DNA from: a virus
DNA: 35,081 nucleotides
Strand: one strand, 5' to 3'
Virus record (IMG/VR): IMGVR_UViG_3300044608_001174
Location: 1-35,081 of that record
In this document: positions 1 to 8,282 of the stretch, one piece after another
Layout: each line of letters begins with the position of its first letter
Position numbering within the stretch: the stretch's first letter is position 1
Program-made: the position numbers and the translations under genes
Notes under the pieces: generated by a model
The model's input: the letters and a program-made list of their open reading frames with translations, nothing else
Database searches by the model: none
Told to the model about the DNA's origin: nothing

Positions 1-8
1 GGGTCGGG
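1..8. repeat. Left copy of 8-bp terminal direct repeat
   Basis: The window begins with gggtcggg, and the same 8 bases end it at 35074-35081. A chance match of 8 bases at both exact ends is unlikely. A GC-rich short repeat beside the terminase small subunit gene fits a cohesive-end (cos) site, or a short overlap at the ends of a circular assembly. Which of these applies cannot be decided from sequence. Confidence 0.45.
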
Positions 9-51
9 TTCGGGGAGGCCGTGACTAAACTTGATTTGCTAGGTTTACAGA
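9..51 (+). promoter_or_regulatory. Leader of the packaging operon, possible cos-proximal region
   Basis: These 43 bases lie between the terminal repeat and the terminase small subunit start. The first part is G-rich and the second is AT-richer. I see no convincing -35/-10 pair and no Shine-Dalgarno sequence before the ATG. In cos phages the terminase binding sites lie near here, but no repeated binding motif is visible in so short a stretch. Confidence 0.25.
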
Positions 52-762
52 ATGAAAACACAAAGTGATGGCGTTTTAGGTAAGGTTGCCGCGCAGAACA
101 TCCGACTTTTGATCGAGCGGCAGAAGTCTGGCAAGCCGTTGACCCGTGCTCAGTTGCAACAAGTCGAGAACTACTTTTCCGGCAAGGAGGAGAAGCCGAG
201 AACATGGGCAAAGTCGCTGGCAGAGTTGGGTGGCATTTTTGGGGTCACACGCATGGCTTGCAAAAAGTGGATTGCAAGGGGAGCCCCACAAGCGAACGCA
301 TCCGGGTTCTATCCGATCGAAGACTGGAAAGAGTGGGTCGCCGCGCACGGAGCTGGTGGTTCTGAGGATGAAGAGGACCTCGACAAGAGCAGACTCACTG
401 CTCGGCAGGTTCACCTACGAAACCAACTTCTGGAACTGGCTTTGCAACGCGAAAGAGGAGAGATGATGCATCGCGACGAAGTTCGACAGCGACTCTTTCA
501 AACTTTCGAGACCTGCCGTCGTCTGCAACTCCGTATAGGGCCAACACTCGCTGGCCGACTTTCTGGAATGACGCCAACTCAAATCTCAAATGAAATCACA
601 ACCGCAATCCGAAGCACCTATGTCGAAATCCAAAGATGGGCAGACGAGCAAGCCGCAACCGAAGCTGGAGCAGATTCATCCAGCGGACCTGATACCGTAC
701 GCGAGGAACGCGAAGAAGCACGACCCAGAGCAAGTCGCAAAGATCGCGGGAAGCATTCGTGA
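52..762 (+). CDS. Terminase small subunit (Nu1-like)
   Basis: DNA-recognition subunit of the packaging motor, expected to bind the packaging site and recruit the large subunit. The 236-residue protein has a helix-turn-helix-like segment at about residues 56-85 (LAELGGIFGVTRMACKKW), followed by WKEWVAAHG, a pattern typical of Nu1-type small subunits. A helical, Arg/Glu-rich middle part (about 120-165) may oligomerise. The last ~57 residues are polar, low in complexity and overlap the next gene in another frame, so this tail is probably dispensable for folding. Position as first gene, one gene ahead of the lambda-type large subunit, supports the call. There is no Shine-Dalgarno sequence before the ATG. 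Confidence 0.75.
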   Translation: MKTQSDGVLGKVAAQNIRLLIERQKSGKPLTRAQLQQVENYFSGKEEKPRTWAKSLAELGGIFGVTRMACKKWIARGAPQANASGFYPIEDWKEWVAAHGAGGSEDEEDLDKSRLTARQVHLRNQLLELALQRERGEMMHRDEVRQRLFQTFETCRRLQLRIGPTLAGRLSGMTPTQISNEITTAIRSTYVEIQRWADEQAATEAGADSSSGPDTVREEREEARPRASRKDRGKHS

Positions 763-1831
763 GTTTGGGTTCAATAATCCAGTGCTGATTGACCAGAGCA
801 ACGGCATCATCGCCGGGCATGGACGGGTCATGGCAGCCATCAAGCTAGGTCTTGAGTCGGTGCCTGTCATCCGACTCTCGCACCTGACCGAGACTCAGCG
901 CAGGGCTTACATCTTGGCCGACAACAAACTCGCGGAACTCGGAGGTGGTTGGGATGAGGAGATGCTCAAGGTCGAACTGGAGGCAATCAAGGAAAGTGAC
1001 CTTGACCACCTGCTGACGGGGTTCTCGGACGAAGAGATGGATCAACTGCTCGCGGAGACAAACAAACTTAATGGAGACCCCGATGAGGTTCCAGAACCTC
1101 CAGCCGATCCAATCACGAAGCCGGGCGACTTGTGGATTCTCGGGGAACATCGGTTGCTTTGTGGAGACTCGACAAAGGCGGCTGATGTCGAGCGACTGAT
1201 GGCGGGGGCGAAGGCGGATCTCCTTCTGACAGACCCGCCGTACGGCGTTGACTACGAGGGAATCACAAACGACGACGCTGCCGGCCTCCCGAGACTATTG
1301 GCCGGTGCGTTCCAAAATGCCGACGCAATCATGCAGCATGGGGCGTGCTACTACGTTTGCCACCCAGACGTTCACGCGTATGAGTTTGTCGGAGCGATTC
1401 GCGGCGTTGGCTGGAAGCAAGCACGACCGCCGGTCGTGCTTTGGATCAAAGACAGATTCGTTCTTGGCAGGGGCGACTACCATTCGCAGTCCGAGCCAAT
1501 CCTTTACGGCTGGAAAGAGGGTGCAGCGCACCACGCGGTTGAAGACCGATCCCAAAGCAACCTGTGGGAGTTTCCTCGTCCTGCCGCTGCCGACGGTCAT
1601 CCAACAATGAAGCCGGTCGGATTGTTCGCCCGCGCCATGCAGAACAGCACAAACCAAAAGGCCAGTATCTACGAACCATTCTGCGGTTCCGGCACCACGC
1701 TCATCGCCGCCGAGCAACTGGGCCGCAAGTGCTACGGGATGGAGATCTCGCCGGCCTACTGCGACGTGATTGTGAAGCGGTGGGAGACACTGACAGGCAA
1801 AAAAGCCACCAGAGAATCGGATGTTCTTTGA
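590..1831 (+). CDS. ParB-like domain fused to DNA methyltransferase (beta-class N4/N6)
   Basis: Predicted SAM-dependent DNA methyltransferase acting on adenine-N6 or cytosine-N4. Residues ~26-115 are a ParB/Srx-like domain with the GIIAGHGRVMAA motif (72-83). Residues ~180-405 are the methylase: catalytic DPPY at 215-218, then HPTMKP near 337, then the SAM-binding FCGSGTT at 364-370. DPPY before FxGxG marks the beta class. This fusion is common in phages, often between the terminase genes as here. It could protect phage DNA from host restriction or mark packaging sites. ATG 590 or ATG 620 could be the start. The ParB domain begins near nt 665, so the overlap with the terminase small subunit (stop 762) is real either way. 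It overlaps the large subunit by 11 nt. Confidence 0.85.
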   Translation: MKSQPQSEAPMSKSKDGQTSKPQPKLEQIHPADLIPYARNAKKHDPEQVAKIAGSIREFGFNNPVLIDQSNGIIAGHGRVMAAIKLGLESVPVIRLSHLTETQRRAYILADNKLAELGGGWDEEMLKVELEAIKESDLDHLLTGFSDEEMDQLLAETNKLNGDPDEVPEPPADPITKPGDLWILGEHRLLCGDSTKAADVERLMAGAKADLLLTDPPYGVDYEGITNDDAAGLPRLLAGAFQNADAIMQHGACYYVCHPDVHAYEFVGAIRGVGWKQARPPVVLWIKDRFVLGRGDYHSQSEPILYGWKEGAAHHAVEDRSQSNLWEFPRPAAADGHPTMKPVGLFARAMQNSTNQKASIYEPFCGSGTTLIAAEQLGRKCYGMEISPAYCDVIVKRWETLTGKKATRESDVL

Positions 1832-3557
1832 GACGCTATCAGAGATCTTCACGGTCCGTGAGTATCGTCACCCATGGCAATGGGCCGAGGACAACGTGTG
1901 GGTGGATAAAACCTCTGCCTTTCCGGGCCGATACCGAGCGAGCACAGCACCATGGACAAAGGAGTTGATGGAGGTTTTTGCAGACAACGAGGTGCGCGAG
2001 GTCTCTGTCATGTGCTCCGCGCAGTCTGGAAAGACTCAGGCTCTCATGGTCCTGCTCGCATGGGCTATCGTCGAGGACCCCGGACCAGCGATGTGGGTTC
2101 TGGCCGCTCAGGACGAAGCCGAGGACTTCATGCAGACTCGTCTTCTCCCAACACTCATGGAGTGTCCAAGCATCCGTCGAATGATGCCGAGGGAGAGGTC
2201 AGGCAAGCGAAAGGGCACCATCGACTTCGCTTCGATGCCGCTCATGGTTCGCGGAGCTGGCTCACCGTCAAAACTTCAATCGGTTCCGATACGCTGGCTC
2301 ATTCTCGACGAGGTCCGCAACTACCCGACCGGAGCATTGGAGATGGTCAAAAAGCGGGTCCGAGCACAGTGGAACAGTAAGGTGGTGCAGATCTCCACTC
2401 CGCACTTCGAGAACGATGCGGTTCACCAATCCTTCCTCGACGGAGACCAGCGCAGATTTGAATGGCCATGCCAAGCGTGCGGGATGTTCTTCACTCCGCT
2501 CTGGGAACACGTTGAGTGGGAAGAGTCAGAGAGGACCAAGACACCGGAGGGGAAGTGGCTGTTCGAACCACTCGCTGAAACCATCAGACTCAAGTGTCCA
2601 TCGTGCGGTCACGGCCACACCGACGACCCAGTCACTCGTCGCTCACTCGTTGACGCTGGCCGATGGGAGAAGGGCAACCTCATCGCGCCGCGTCACAAGG
2701 TCTCGTTCACTTGGTCGTCCATCATTCCCCCATGGGTTCGATGGCGTGACATCGTCGAGGAGTTTCTTGTGGCCCGTCGTCAGATGACGTTCGGAAACCA
2801 AATCCCAATGCAGACTTGGAAGGCTGAGACCATGGGTGAGCCATGGGTCAGCGATCTCAAGGCCGAGCAGTTCGGGGATGACCTGCGAGGGAGCGACTAC
2901 AAACTCAAGGAGACCAGTGGAGGCCGTGTCTTCCTCTCAATCGACGTGCAATCCTACGGGCTCTGGTTCGTCGTCCGAGAGTGGCACCCCGGGGGAACCT
3001 CTCGCCTCGTGGACTTTGGGAGTGCAGTCAGCTTGTCGGCCATGGACGAGATCGTGACCAAGTACGGCATCGCATCGGGTGACGTCATCATTGACTCGGG
3101 ATTCGATACGCAGACGGTCTACACCGAAATCGCGAAGCGGGGAGGCAAATGGAAGGCGAGCAAGGGACACGACTCGGTCAACGGCTACATGGTCAACAAC
3201 GTGAGGAGACCGTTCATGTGGTCGAAGGCCGACGCAATGCTGGGCCAAGGGCAAAAGCGGACCATCAACCTGCTCGTCTTTTCTAACCCGATGCTCAAGG
3301 ATGCACTGGCTCACCTCATGTCAGGTAAAGGTCCAGCGTGGGAGTTCTCGCGTGAGGCCGGTGAAATCTACCTCGCGCAAGTGACCTCGGAGCGACGAGA
3401 GGAGAGGGTCGATGCGCACGGGCGGGTGAGCCATGTATGGAAGCAGATCCGGAAGGATAACCACCTTTTCGACTGCGAGGTGCTTCAGACGCTCGCTGCA
3501 CTCGCGACAAAGATTCTAGGCGGGACGGTTGATGAGACCGAGAAGAGTGATGGCTGA
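1821..3557 (+). CDS. Terminase large subunit (lambda gpA-like)
   Basis: ATPase-nuclease that cuts concatemeric DNA and drives it into the prohead. The 578-residue protein shows a Walker A variant CSAQSGKT at 65-72, Walker B WLILDE at 159-164, coupling motif ISTP at 191-194, two CxxC pairs (C217/C220 and C259/C262) that could bind zinc as in GpA proteins, and an RNase-H-like nuclease with Asp375 (FLSIDV), Asp425 (VIIDSG) and Asp551 (HLFDCE). Length is slightly below lambda gpA (641 aa). It overlaps the methyltransferase by 11 nt and the following gpW-like gene by 8 nt, so translation is probably coupled. The call is firm. Confidence 0.95.
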   Translation: MFFETLSEIFTVREYRHPWQWAEDNVWVDKTSAFPGRYRASTAPWTKELMEVFADNEVREVSVMCSAQSGKTQALMVLLAWAIVEDPGPAMWVLAAQDEAEDFMQTRLLPTLMECPSIRRMMPRERSGKRKGTIDFASMPLMVRGAGSPSKLQSVPIRWLILDEVRNYPTGALEMVKKRVRAQWNSKVVQISTPHFENDAVHQSFLDGDQRRFEWPCQACGMFFTPLWEHVEWEESERTKTPEGKWLFEPLAETIRLKCPSCGHGHTDDPVTRRSLVDAGRWEKGNLIAPRHKVSFTWSSIIPPWVRWRDIVEEFLVARRQMTFGNQIPMQTWKAETMGEPWVSDLKAEQFGDDLRGSDYKLKETSGGRVFLSIDVQSYGLWFVVREWHPGGTSRLVDFGSAVSLSAMDEIVTKYGIASGDVIIDSGFDTQTVYTEIAKRGGKWKASKGHDSVNGYMVNNVRRPFMWSKADAMLGQGQKRTINLLVFSNPMLKDALAHLMSGKGPAWEFSREAGEIYLAQVTSERREERVDAHGRVSHVWKQIRKDNHLFDCEVLQTLAALATKILGGTVDETEKSDG

Positions 3558-3789
3558 CGAGATTGACTATCAGGGGATTTTCCGAGCGATGACCGCTTCG
3601 GAACTGGCGGAGGCATACGCAAGGCTCAAGGCTGAGTTCGCGGACCCGTACACCTCAGTGTCGTCAGCAGGTACCTCGTCACAACGCGACCGCTTGCAGA
3701 TTGCAAAAGAGTTGGCCGCGTGCGCTCAAATCGTCACCGAACGCTCACGCTCGACGCCAAGAAACCGCGTGCGAGCATCCTTCCGATGA
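3550..3789 (+). CDS. gpW-like head-tail connector protein
   Basis: A 79-residue helical protein between terminase and portal, exactly where lambda places gpW (68 aa), which joins the portal to the tail. It shows the gpW-like outline: a leading helix (TASELAEAYARLKAEFA), a short loop rich in Ser/Thr, then a second helix (RLQIAKELAACAQIVTER). The ATG at 3550 is chosen over an upstream start because it gives the normal length and an 8-nt overlap with the terminase stop. The stop overlaps the portal start as ATGA at 3786-3789. The Arg-rich end (about the last 15 residues) is odd for gpW. The function rests on position and fold outline, with no diagnostic motif. Confidence 0.6.
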   Translation: MADEIDYQGIFRAMTASELAEAYARLKAEFADPYTSVSSAGTSSQRDRLQIAKELAACAQIVTERSRSTPRNRVRASFR

Positions 3790-5510
3790 AACTCATTCGC
3801 CGCATTCGCAATGCCGTTCGGGCTTTCCGCTGGGAAGGTGCTGAACCGACCGAGAGCCGAGCGCAAACACCCTCGAACTACTCAAACCACGCTGAGAGCG
3901 CATCGACAAACCGAGGCCGCGTTCAACTCATCTGGGAGGCTCGAGACCTTGAGAACAACCACCCGCTTGTCTCTGGCATCCTCCGCAAGCTGACGTTGTA
4001 CACCATCGGCTCTCTGCGGTACCAAGCGAGGACGAGCGACCCAGCGGTGAACTCCGCCTATGAATCCTACTTTGCCGACTGGTGTAAGCGTGCTGACTTC
4101 TCAGGCCGATTCGACTTCCTCAGCCTCATGCAGCTGGCGTTCGTGTCGTTCGTCCGCGACGGCGACTGTCTGCTCGTCAAAAGCCTCACCGAGGACGGGC
4201 CGCGCCTTCAACTCATCGAGGCCGACCGCATCGGCAACCCGTACCACTCGACCGTGGCCGACGACCTCATTGGAGGAATCCGCATCGACGCAAAGTCAGG
4301 CCGACCAGTAGCGTACCAGATCACGCGCCGCAGCATGGGCGCATCTTACGTTGACGAGCAGGAGGTTCCAGCCGAGCGATGTCTTCACTTGTTCGACCCG
4401 CAGCGTCATGACTCTTACCGTGGGGTGTCGGCCTTCGCCCCCGCCATCGCAACCTGTAAGGACATCGTCGAAATCCTCGCGGGAGAGAAGGACGCAGTGA
4501 AATGGGCGAGTCAGCAGACGGGGGTTGTCAGGACTCCATCGGGCGAGGGTCTGGGATGGGATGAGCAGACGACCACCGGAGAATCCATCGAGCGCATCAA
4601 GCCGGGCACTATCCACTACCTCAAGCCCGGTGAAGATGTCACTGGGTTCATGAGCAACCGTCCCAGCGTGACATTCACGGGATTCCTGCAATCACTTCAA
4701 CGCCATCTTGCTGACGCTCTCGGGCTTCCTTACGGATTCTTCATCGATTCAAGCAACCTCGGAGGGGTGACCGCCAGACTCGACTCGCAGCAAGCCGCTC
4801 GCGTATGCAGTCGGTACCAGATGATTCTGACCAATCGCATCCTCGATCCGATCATCGAGGCTGTCATCGCGTTCGGTATCTCCAACGGTGACATCCCGCA
4901 GTCGCCACAGTGGAGGGCTCACCGGTGGCAGTTTCCTCCGTGGCCATCCACCGACATCGGAAGGGAAACGACCGCAGAACTGGCAGAACTCCGCCACGGG
5001 GCGACTACGTTTGCTGAGTACTACGCGAGCAAGGGAGAAGACTGGGAAGAGGCATTCGTGCAAGCGGCAAACGAGGTCCGACGCAGGAAGGAGATTTTCG
5101 AGGCCGCAGGAGTTGAGGATCCTCTGGTGTTGGCTCAGGCTCAAAACGCGCCACCGGCGTTCAGTTCCGCCGAAGAATCGACTCAGTTTGCCGAGGATTC
5201 ATTCGAGCCTCCGCAGGCCGTGCGTGCGGCAGCTGCGCGAGCACTCCGCGAACGTGCGAAAAAACCCGCCTCTCAACGCGGGATGACTCCGGTCGGCATC
5301 GCTCGGGCTCGCGACTTGGCCAACGGGCGACCAGTCTCAGCCGACACCATTCGGAGGATGAAGGCCTATTTTGACCGGCACGAAGTGGACAAGCAGGGTT
5401 CGACGTGGGACGAGTATGGGAAGGGCCGTCAGGCTTGGGATGGATGGGGCGGAGACGCTGGCCAAGCATGGGCAAACCGAATCGTCGAGAGACTCAACAA
5501 GACCGCCTGA
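3786..5510 (+). CDS. Portal protein (lambda gpB-type) with extra C-terminal domain
   Basis: Forms the dodecameric ring at the capsid vertex through which DNA passes. The 574-residue protein has the lambda-portal N-terminal pattern, a basic start (MKLIRRIRNAVRAFRW) and the NNHPLVSGILRKLTLYTIGS segment, followed by the typical core with VSFVRDGDCLL and GLPYGFFIDSSNLGG. Residues ~471-574 look like a separate module: GMTPVGIARARDLANG, then TIRRMKAYFDRHE, then a Trp/Gly-rich end with WGGDAGQAWA. That module occurs in other phages on or near head maturation proteases. The start at 3786 overlaps the previous stop as ATGA. The longer reading frame from 3720 adds basic residues that do not look like portal sequence. 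Confidence 0.9.
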   Translation: MKLIRRIRNAVRAFRWEGAEPTESRAQTPSNYSNHAESASTNRGRVQLIWEARDLENNHPLVSGILRKLTLYTIGSLRYQARTSDPAVNSAYESYFADWCKRADFSGRFDFLSLMQLAFVSFVRDGDCLLVKSLTEDGPRLQLIEADRIGNPYHSTVADDLIGGIRIDAKSGRPVAYQITRRSMGASYVDEQEVPAERCLHLFDPQRHDSYRGVSAFAPAIATCKDIVEILAGEKDAVKWASQQTGVVRTPSGEGLGWDEQTTTGESIERIKPGTIHYLKPGEDVTGFMSNRPSVTFTGFLQSLQRHLADALGLPYGFFIDSSNLGGVTARLDSQQAARVCSRYQMILTNRILDPIIEAVIAFGISNGDIPQSPQWRAHRWQFPPWPSTDIGRETTAELAELRHGATTFAEYYASKGEDWEEAFVQAANEVRRRKEIFEAAGVEDPLVLAQAQNAPPAFSSAEESTQFAEDSFEPPQAVRAAAARALRERAKKPASQRGMTPVGIARARDLANGRPVSADTIRRMKAYFDRHEVDKQGSTWDEYGKGRQAWDGWGGDAGQAWANRIVERLNKTA

Positions 5511-5842
5511 TGCCGTACGCACTTGCCATGAGAGGGGGATCCGTGGTCAAGCTTGCACGAGGGCTGACGATCTCGCTCGACTTCGACAAGACATGGACTG
5601 CCGACCCGCAACTCTGGCGCGACTTCGTCGGGCTGGCTCACAAAGCAGGACACCGCGTTGTCATGATCACTCGGAGACCCGACACAGAAACGGATCGCGC
5701 AACCGTCGAGAAGGCAACCGCGAGCAGTGGAATCGACCGTCTAATCTTCGCGGGACAAATGCAAAAAGCCGACGCTGCACGCAAAGCAGGGGTGATCGTT
5801 GACGTGTGGGTGGACGATTATCCCGCAGGAATCCCCTCTTGA
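5510..5842 (+). CDS. HAD-superfamily hydrolase (small phosphatase-like)
   Basis: A 110-residue protein with all four haloacid dehalogenase signatures: LDFDKT (Asp24, Asp26) as motif I, MITRR (Thr54) as motif II, Lys86 as a motif III candidate, and VDD (102-103) as motif IV. Such proteins are usually Mg-dependent phosphatases acting through a phospho-aspartate. With no real cap domain, a large or polymeric substrate is possible, such as a protein or nucleic-acid end, but the substrate is unknown. It is placed inside the head operon. The ATG at 5510 overlaps the portal stop as TGATG. The longer frame upstream runs inside the portal gene and is not believable. Similar small HAD proteins are found in other phages, without a settled role. 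Confidence 0.7.
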   Translation: MPYALAMRGGSVVKLARGLTISLDFDKTWTADPQLWRDFVGLAHKAGHRVVMITRRPDTETDRATVEKATASSGIDRLIFAGQMQKADAARKAGVIVDVWVDDYPAGIPS

Positions 5843-5844
5843 TC

Positions 5845-6009
5845 ATGCCGTACGCAATCCGTAAAACGCCGACAGGATGGGCCAAGGTGAAAGTATTCCC
5901 GGGGCAAGAGTCGGTTGTGTCGCACCACAAGACTCGCGAGGATGCTATCGCCGCGATTCGCGCCTACTACGCTAACAAGCGGAAACTGGAAAAACGCATG
6001 AGCAAATGA
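5845..6009 (+). CDS. Small MPYA-type phage protein
   Basis: A 54-residue protein of unknown function. It matches a recurrent phage pattern: an MPY start, a short strand segment around GWAKVKVFPG, a His-Lys-Thr-Arg-Glu turn, then a helix DAIAAIRAYYANKRK. Proteins of this shape are frequently encoded next to head maturation proteases, as here. It begins 2 nt after the HAD gene and ends in an ATGA overlap with the protease. Its first 12 bases are identical to those of the HAD gene start (atgccgtacgca). The start at 5845 is preferred to one 39 nt upstream because it avoids overlap and gives the MPY N-terminus. Confidence 0.6.
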   Translation: MPYAIRKTPTGWAKVKVFPGQESVVSHHKTREDAIAAIRAYYANKRKLEKRMSK

Positions 6010-6923
6010 AGACGACATCATTCCAAGCACTTTCTCCCGCAAGCATCGATGCTGACACCATCTTCGGGGTCTCTGTGATTACCCTCGGAGTGGCCAAGGG
6101 GCACGGTCTCCTCATCGACGAAACGACCCTCTCGCAGGTCGTCAAATGTGGCAACGCAGCCAAGAGTGGAATCAAGGTGAAGGTCGGCCACGAATCAGGC
6201 GTGGAGGAGATTGTCGGTCGTCTCGTCAACTTCCGTGTCGAGGACGAGAAAGTGCTCGCGGATCTCCAACTGTTCCAGACCTCTCCACGCCGAGACTTCA
6301 TCCTCGAGTTGGCCACCAAAACACCCGAAGCATTCGGCCTTTCCATCTCGTTCGAGGGCAAGCCGCAGGACGTCAACGGGGCCGCTTACGCACGCTGCAC
6401 GCGCCTTCGTTCGGTCGATTTGGTTGACGAACCAGCAGCAAACCCTGACGGGCTTTTTGAAGCGGCAGTTGATGAAGCGCAGAATGTTGAGAATCCAATG
6501 AAGGAAGAACCCAAAACCGAAGCAATGGCCGAGGCGCCCGCGCCGACCGTCGAGGATCGTCTCGCCACGGTCGAAGCAGCAATCTCGGAGATGAAAGGGA
6601 TGCTACAAGCAATCCTCACCGAAGAAACAACCGAGGCACCCGAAGCCGAGATGGGCAAACCAATGCCGGAAGAAGCCGCGATGAGCGCAAAGGCCGAAGA
6701 GGTTGCCGGTGCTGCTTTTGAAGCCGTCGAGGAGAAGATTCTCGGTGCTGTCGAAACGAAGTTCGAGGCACTTGCTGCTCTCATCAAATCCTTTGGCACT
6801 CCTGTCGCTCCCGGTGTCGCTCCCGAAGCAAAGGCTGATGCGCCAACCGACTTTTCCGAACTCCGGAAAAACCCTGATGCGTACAGGAACCACCTGATCG
6901 CAAAGGGCATCCTCAAACCCTAA
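6006..6923 (+). CDS. Head maturation protease with scaffold-like C-terminal part
   Basis: Predicted serine protease that processes proheads. In the first ~155 residues, VKVGHES gives a candidate catalytic His and FGLSISF a candidate Ser, and the domain closes with RSVDLVDEPAANPDG, a signature of phage prohead proteases. Residues ~160-305 are rich in Glu, Ala, Pro and Met with helical stretches (VEDRLATVEAAISEMKGML), as in capsid scaffolds, and end with a basic-hydrophobic tail. The gene therefore probably encodes protease and scaffold in one chain. No separate scaffold gene is seen before the capsid gene. The start overlaps the preceding stop as ATGA. Confidence 0.75.
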   Translation: MKTTSFQALSPASIDADTIFGVSVITLGVAKGHGLLIDETTLSQVVKCGNAAKSGIKVKVGHESGVEEIVGRLVNFRVEDEKVLADLQLFQTSPRRDFILELATKTPEAFGLSISFEGKPQDVNGAAYARCTRLRSVDLVDEPAANPDGLFEAAVDEAQNVENPMKEEPKTEAMAEAPAPTVEDRLATVEAAISEMKGMLQAILTEETTEAPEAEMGKPMPEEAAMSAKAEEVAGAAFEAVEEKILGAVETKFEALAALIKSFGTPVAPGVAPEAKADAPTDFSELRKNPDAYRNHLIAKGILKP

Positions 6924-6937
6924 AACCAAAAAACCAC

Positions 6938-7306
6938 ATGGCACAAAACGACTCGGGGTTCAAAGCGTTCACGGTGGGAGCTTCTGCTCTCTCTGTTGGT
7001 CAGCGCGTTGCACTCTCCTCTGGGCTGGCTGTCGCAGCTGGCGCAACAAACGGCAGTTCTATCGGCGTCGCACTCGCTGACGCCGCTGCAAACGGCATCG
7101 TCACTGTTAAACTCAACACCGCAAGCGGCACGTTCGAAATGCGTGCAGCGGGAGCAATCACCGCTGGCGCAGCAGTTTATCCTGCGGCATCCGGCAACAT
7201 CGCTGGCACGGCATCGAGCAACGTCACCATCGGCATCGCCCTTGAAGCGGCGACCGCTGCAAACGACGTCATCGAAGTGCTTTTGGGGGTCAACGCAAAC
7301 TCTTAA
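6938..7306 (+). CDS. Capsid decoration (cement) protein, DUF2190-like
   Basis: A 122-residue, Ala/Gly/Val-rich protein directly before the major capsid gene. It shows the repeating pattern of DUF2190-type cement proteins: a beta-rich SVGQRVALSSG start, a GVALADAAANG turn, and a second ITAGAAVYPAASG element followed by GIALEAATA. Such proteins bind the outside of the mature shell and stabilise it. The leader is A/C-rich (ccaaaaaaccacatg) without a Shine-Dalgarno sequence. The role is inferred from position and composition. Confidence 0.65.
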   Translation: MAQNDSGFKAFTVGASALSVGQRVALSSGLAVAAGATNGSSIGVALADAAANGIVTVKLNTASGTFEMRAAGAITAGAAVYPAASGNIAGTASSNVTIGIALEAATAANDVIEVLLGVNANS

Positions 7307-7309
7307 TCG

Positions 7310-7315
7310 AAAGGA
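7310..7315 (+). promoter_or_regulatory. Shine-Dalgarno site of the major capsid gene
   Basis: The sequence aaagga lies 9 nt before the ATG at 7325. This is notable because most neighbouring genes have no such site. The best-expressed structural gene appears to be one of the few with a Shine-Dalgarno sequence. Confidence 0.5.
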
Positions 7316-7324
7316 CACTAGAAA

Positions 7325-8269
7325 ATGTACGCAAACGCAGGTGCAGTTCTTCGCGGTGACATCCAGCAGGCTGTCATTCAAGCCGGTGGGGCCGACAACG
7401 GTCTCATCGGTGGTCTCGTCATGCCTCCTCTCTCGGTGGCTACAAAGGCGGGGCAATACCTCAAAATCGACATCGCAACGGGTCATCTGATGCGGGTGGA
7501 CTCGGACGCGGCAAAGCGCAACGCTGACGGCTCTTACAGTCGCATCAGCCGTGCTTTCACGCAGGACACCTACCTCTGTGAAGATCGGGGTCTTGAGGAG
7601 CTCATTGACGACTCAAACCAAGCTGACCTCTCGCGGTTCCTCGACACCGAGGCCACCATCGCGAAGCTGTTGCTCCGCAACATCAAGCTGGCTCACGAGA
7701 CGCGAGTCGCTTCAGCGATTTTCAACACGTCGAACTTCAACAACACGACCGTGGGAACGGTGTGGAGCAACTCCGCAGCAGATCCGGTAACGGACTTGCA
7801 GGACGCTATCTCCCGCCTTCGCAAGAAAGGCGTGGACGCTAACACGTTGGTGGTCAACCTCGACGTGTACAACGCGCTGAGGAAGAACGCCAAGGTGCAG
7901 AGCTACATCTTCGGGTCCGTCGGGACCGGAGACCTCCGCAACGTGGACGCTGCACTGATCGCCGCCAACCTTGGCATCGACCGAGTGCTCGTGGCTTCCG
8001 CTGCATACGACTCCTCGAAGAAAGGCCAAGCCGCTTCTGGGTCGTTCATCTGGGGCTCAAACCGCGCATGGATCGGCAATGTTCAGTCTGGCGACTTCGT
8101 CGCTGGCGGAGCTGGCCGCACGTTGACGTGGACGGGAGACGCTTCCGACCTGTTCGTTGTTGAGACCTACCGTGACGAAGCACGTCGCTCGGGCGTGGTT
8201 CGCGTCCGTCAGCACACCTCCGAGAAGGTGGTTGATGCGACCGCTGGTGAGTTGCTCACGATCGCGTAA
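7325..8269 (+). CDS. Major capsid protein
   Basis: A 314-residue shell protein, probably of the HK97 fold. The call rests on its place after protease and decoration protein, its size, and recognisable segments: an N-terminal arm, LEELIDDSNQ with a following helix carrying TEATIAKLLLRNIKLAHE (spine helix), AISRLRKKGVDANTLVVN (a domain typical of capsid proteins), IFGSVGTGDLRNVDAALIAANLGIDRVLV split over two short elements, and a basic C-terminal VRQHTSEKVVDATAGEL. It has a Shine-Dalgarno sequence and is followed at once by a strong terminator, consistent with high separate expression. Confidence 0.88.
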   Translation: MYANAGAVLRGDIQQAVIQAGGADNGLIGGLVMPPLSVATKAGQYLKIDIATGHLMRVDSDAAKRNADGSYSRISRAFTQDTYLCEDRGLEELIDDSNQADLSRFLDTEATIAKLLLRNIKLAHETRVASAIFNTSNFNNTTVGTVWSNSAADPVTDLQDAISRLRKKGVDANTLVVNLDVYNALRKNAKVQSYIFGSVGTGDLRNVDAALIAANLGIDRVLVASAAYDSSKKGQAASGSFIWGSNRAWIGNVQSGDFVAGGAGRTLTWTGDASDLFVVETYRDEARRSGVVRVRQHTSEKVVDATAGELLTIA

Positions 8270-8282
8270 CGCATTGGATTCC

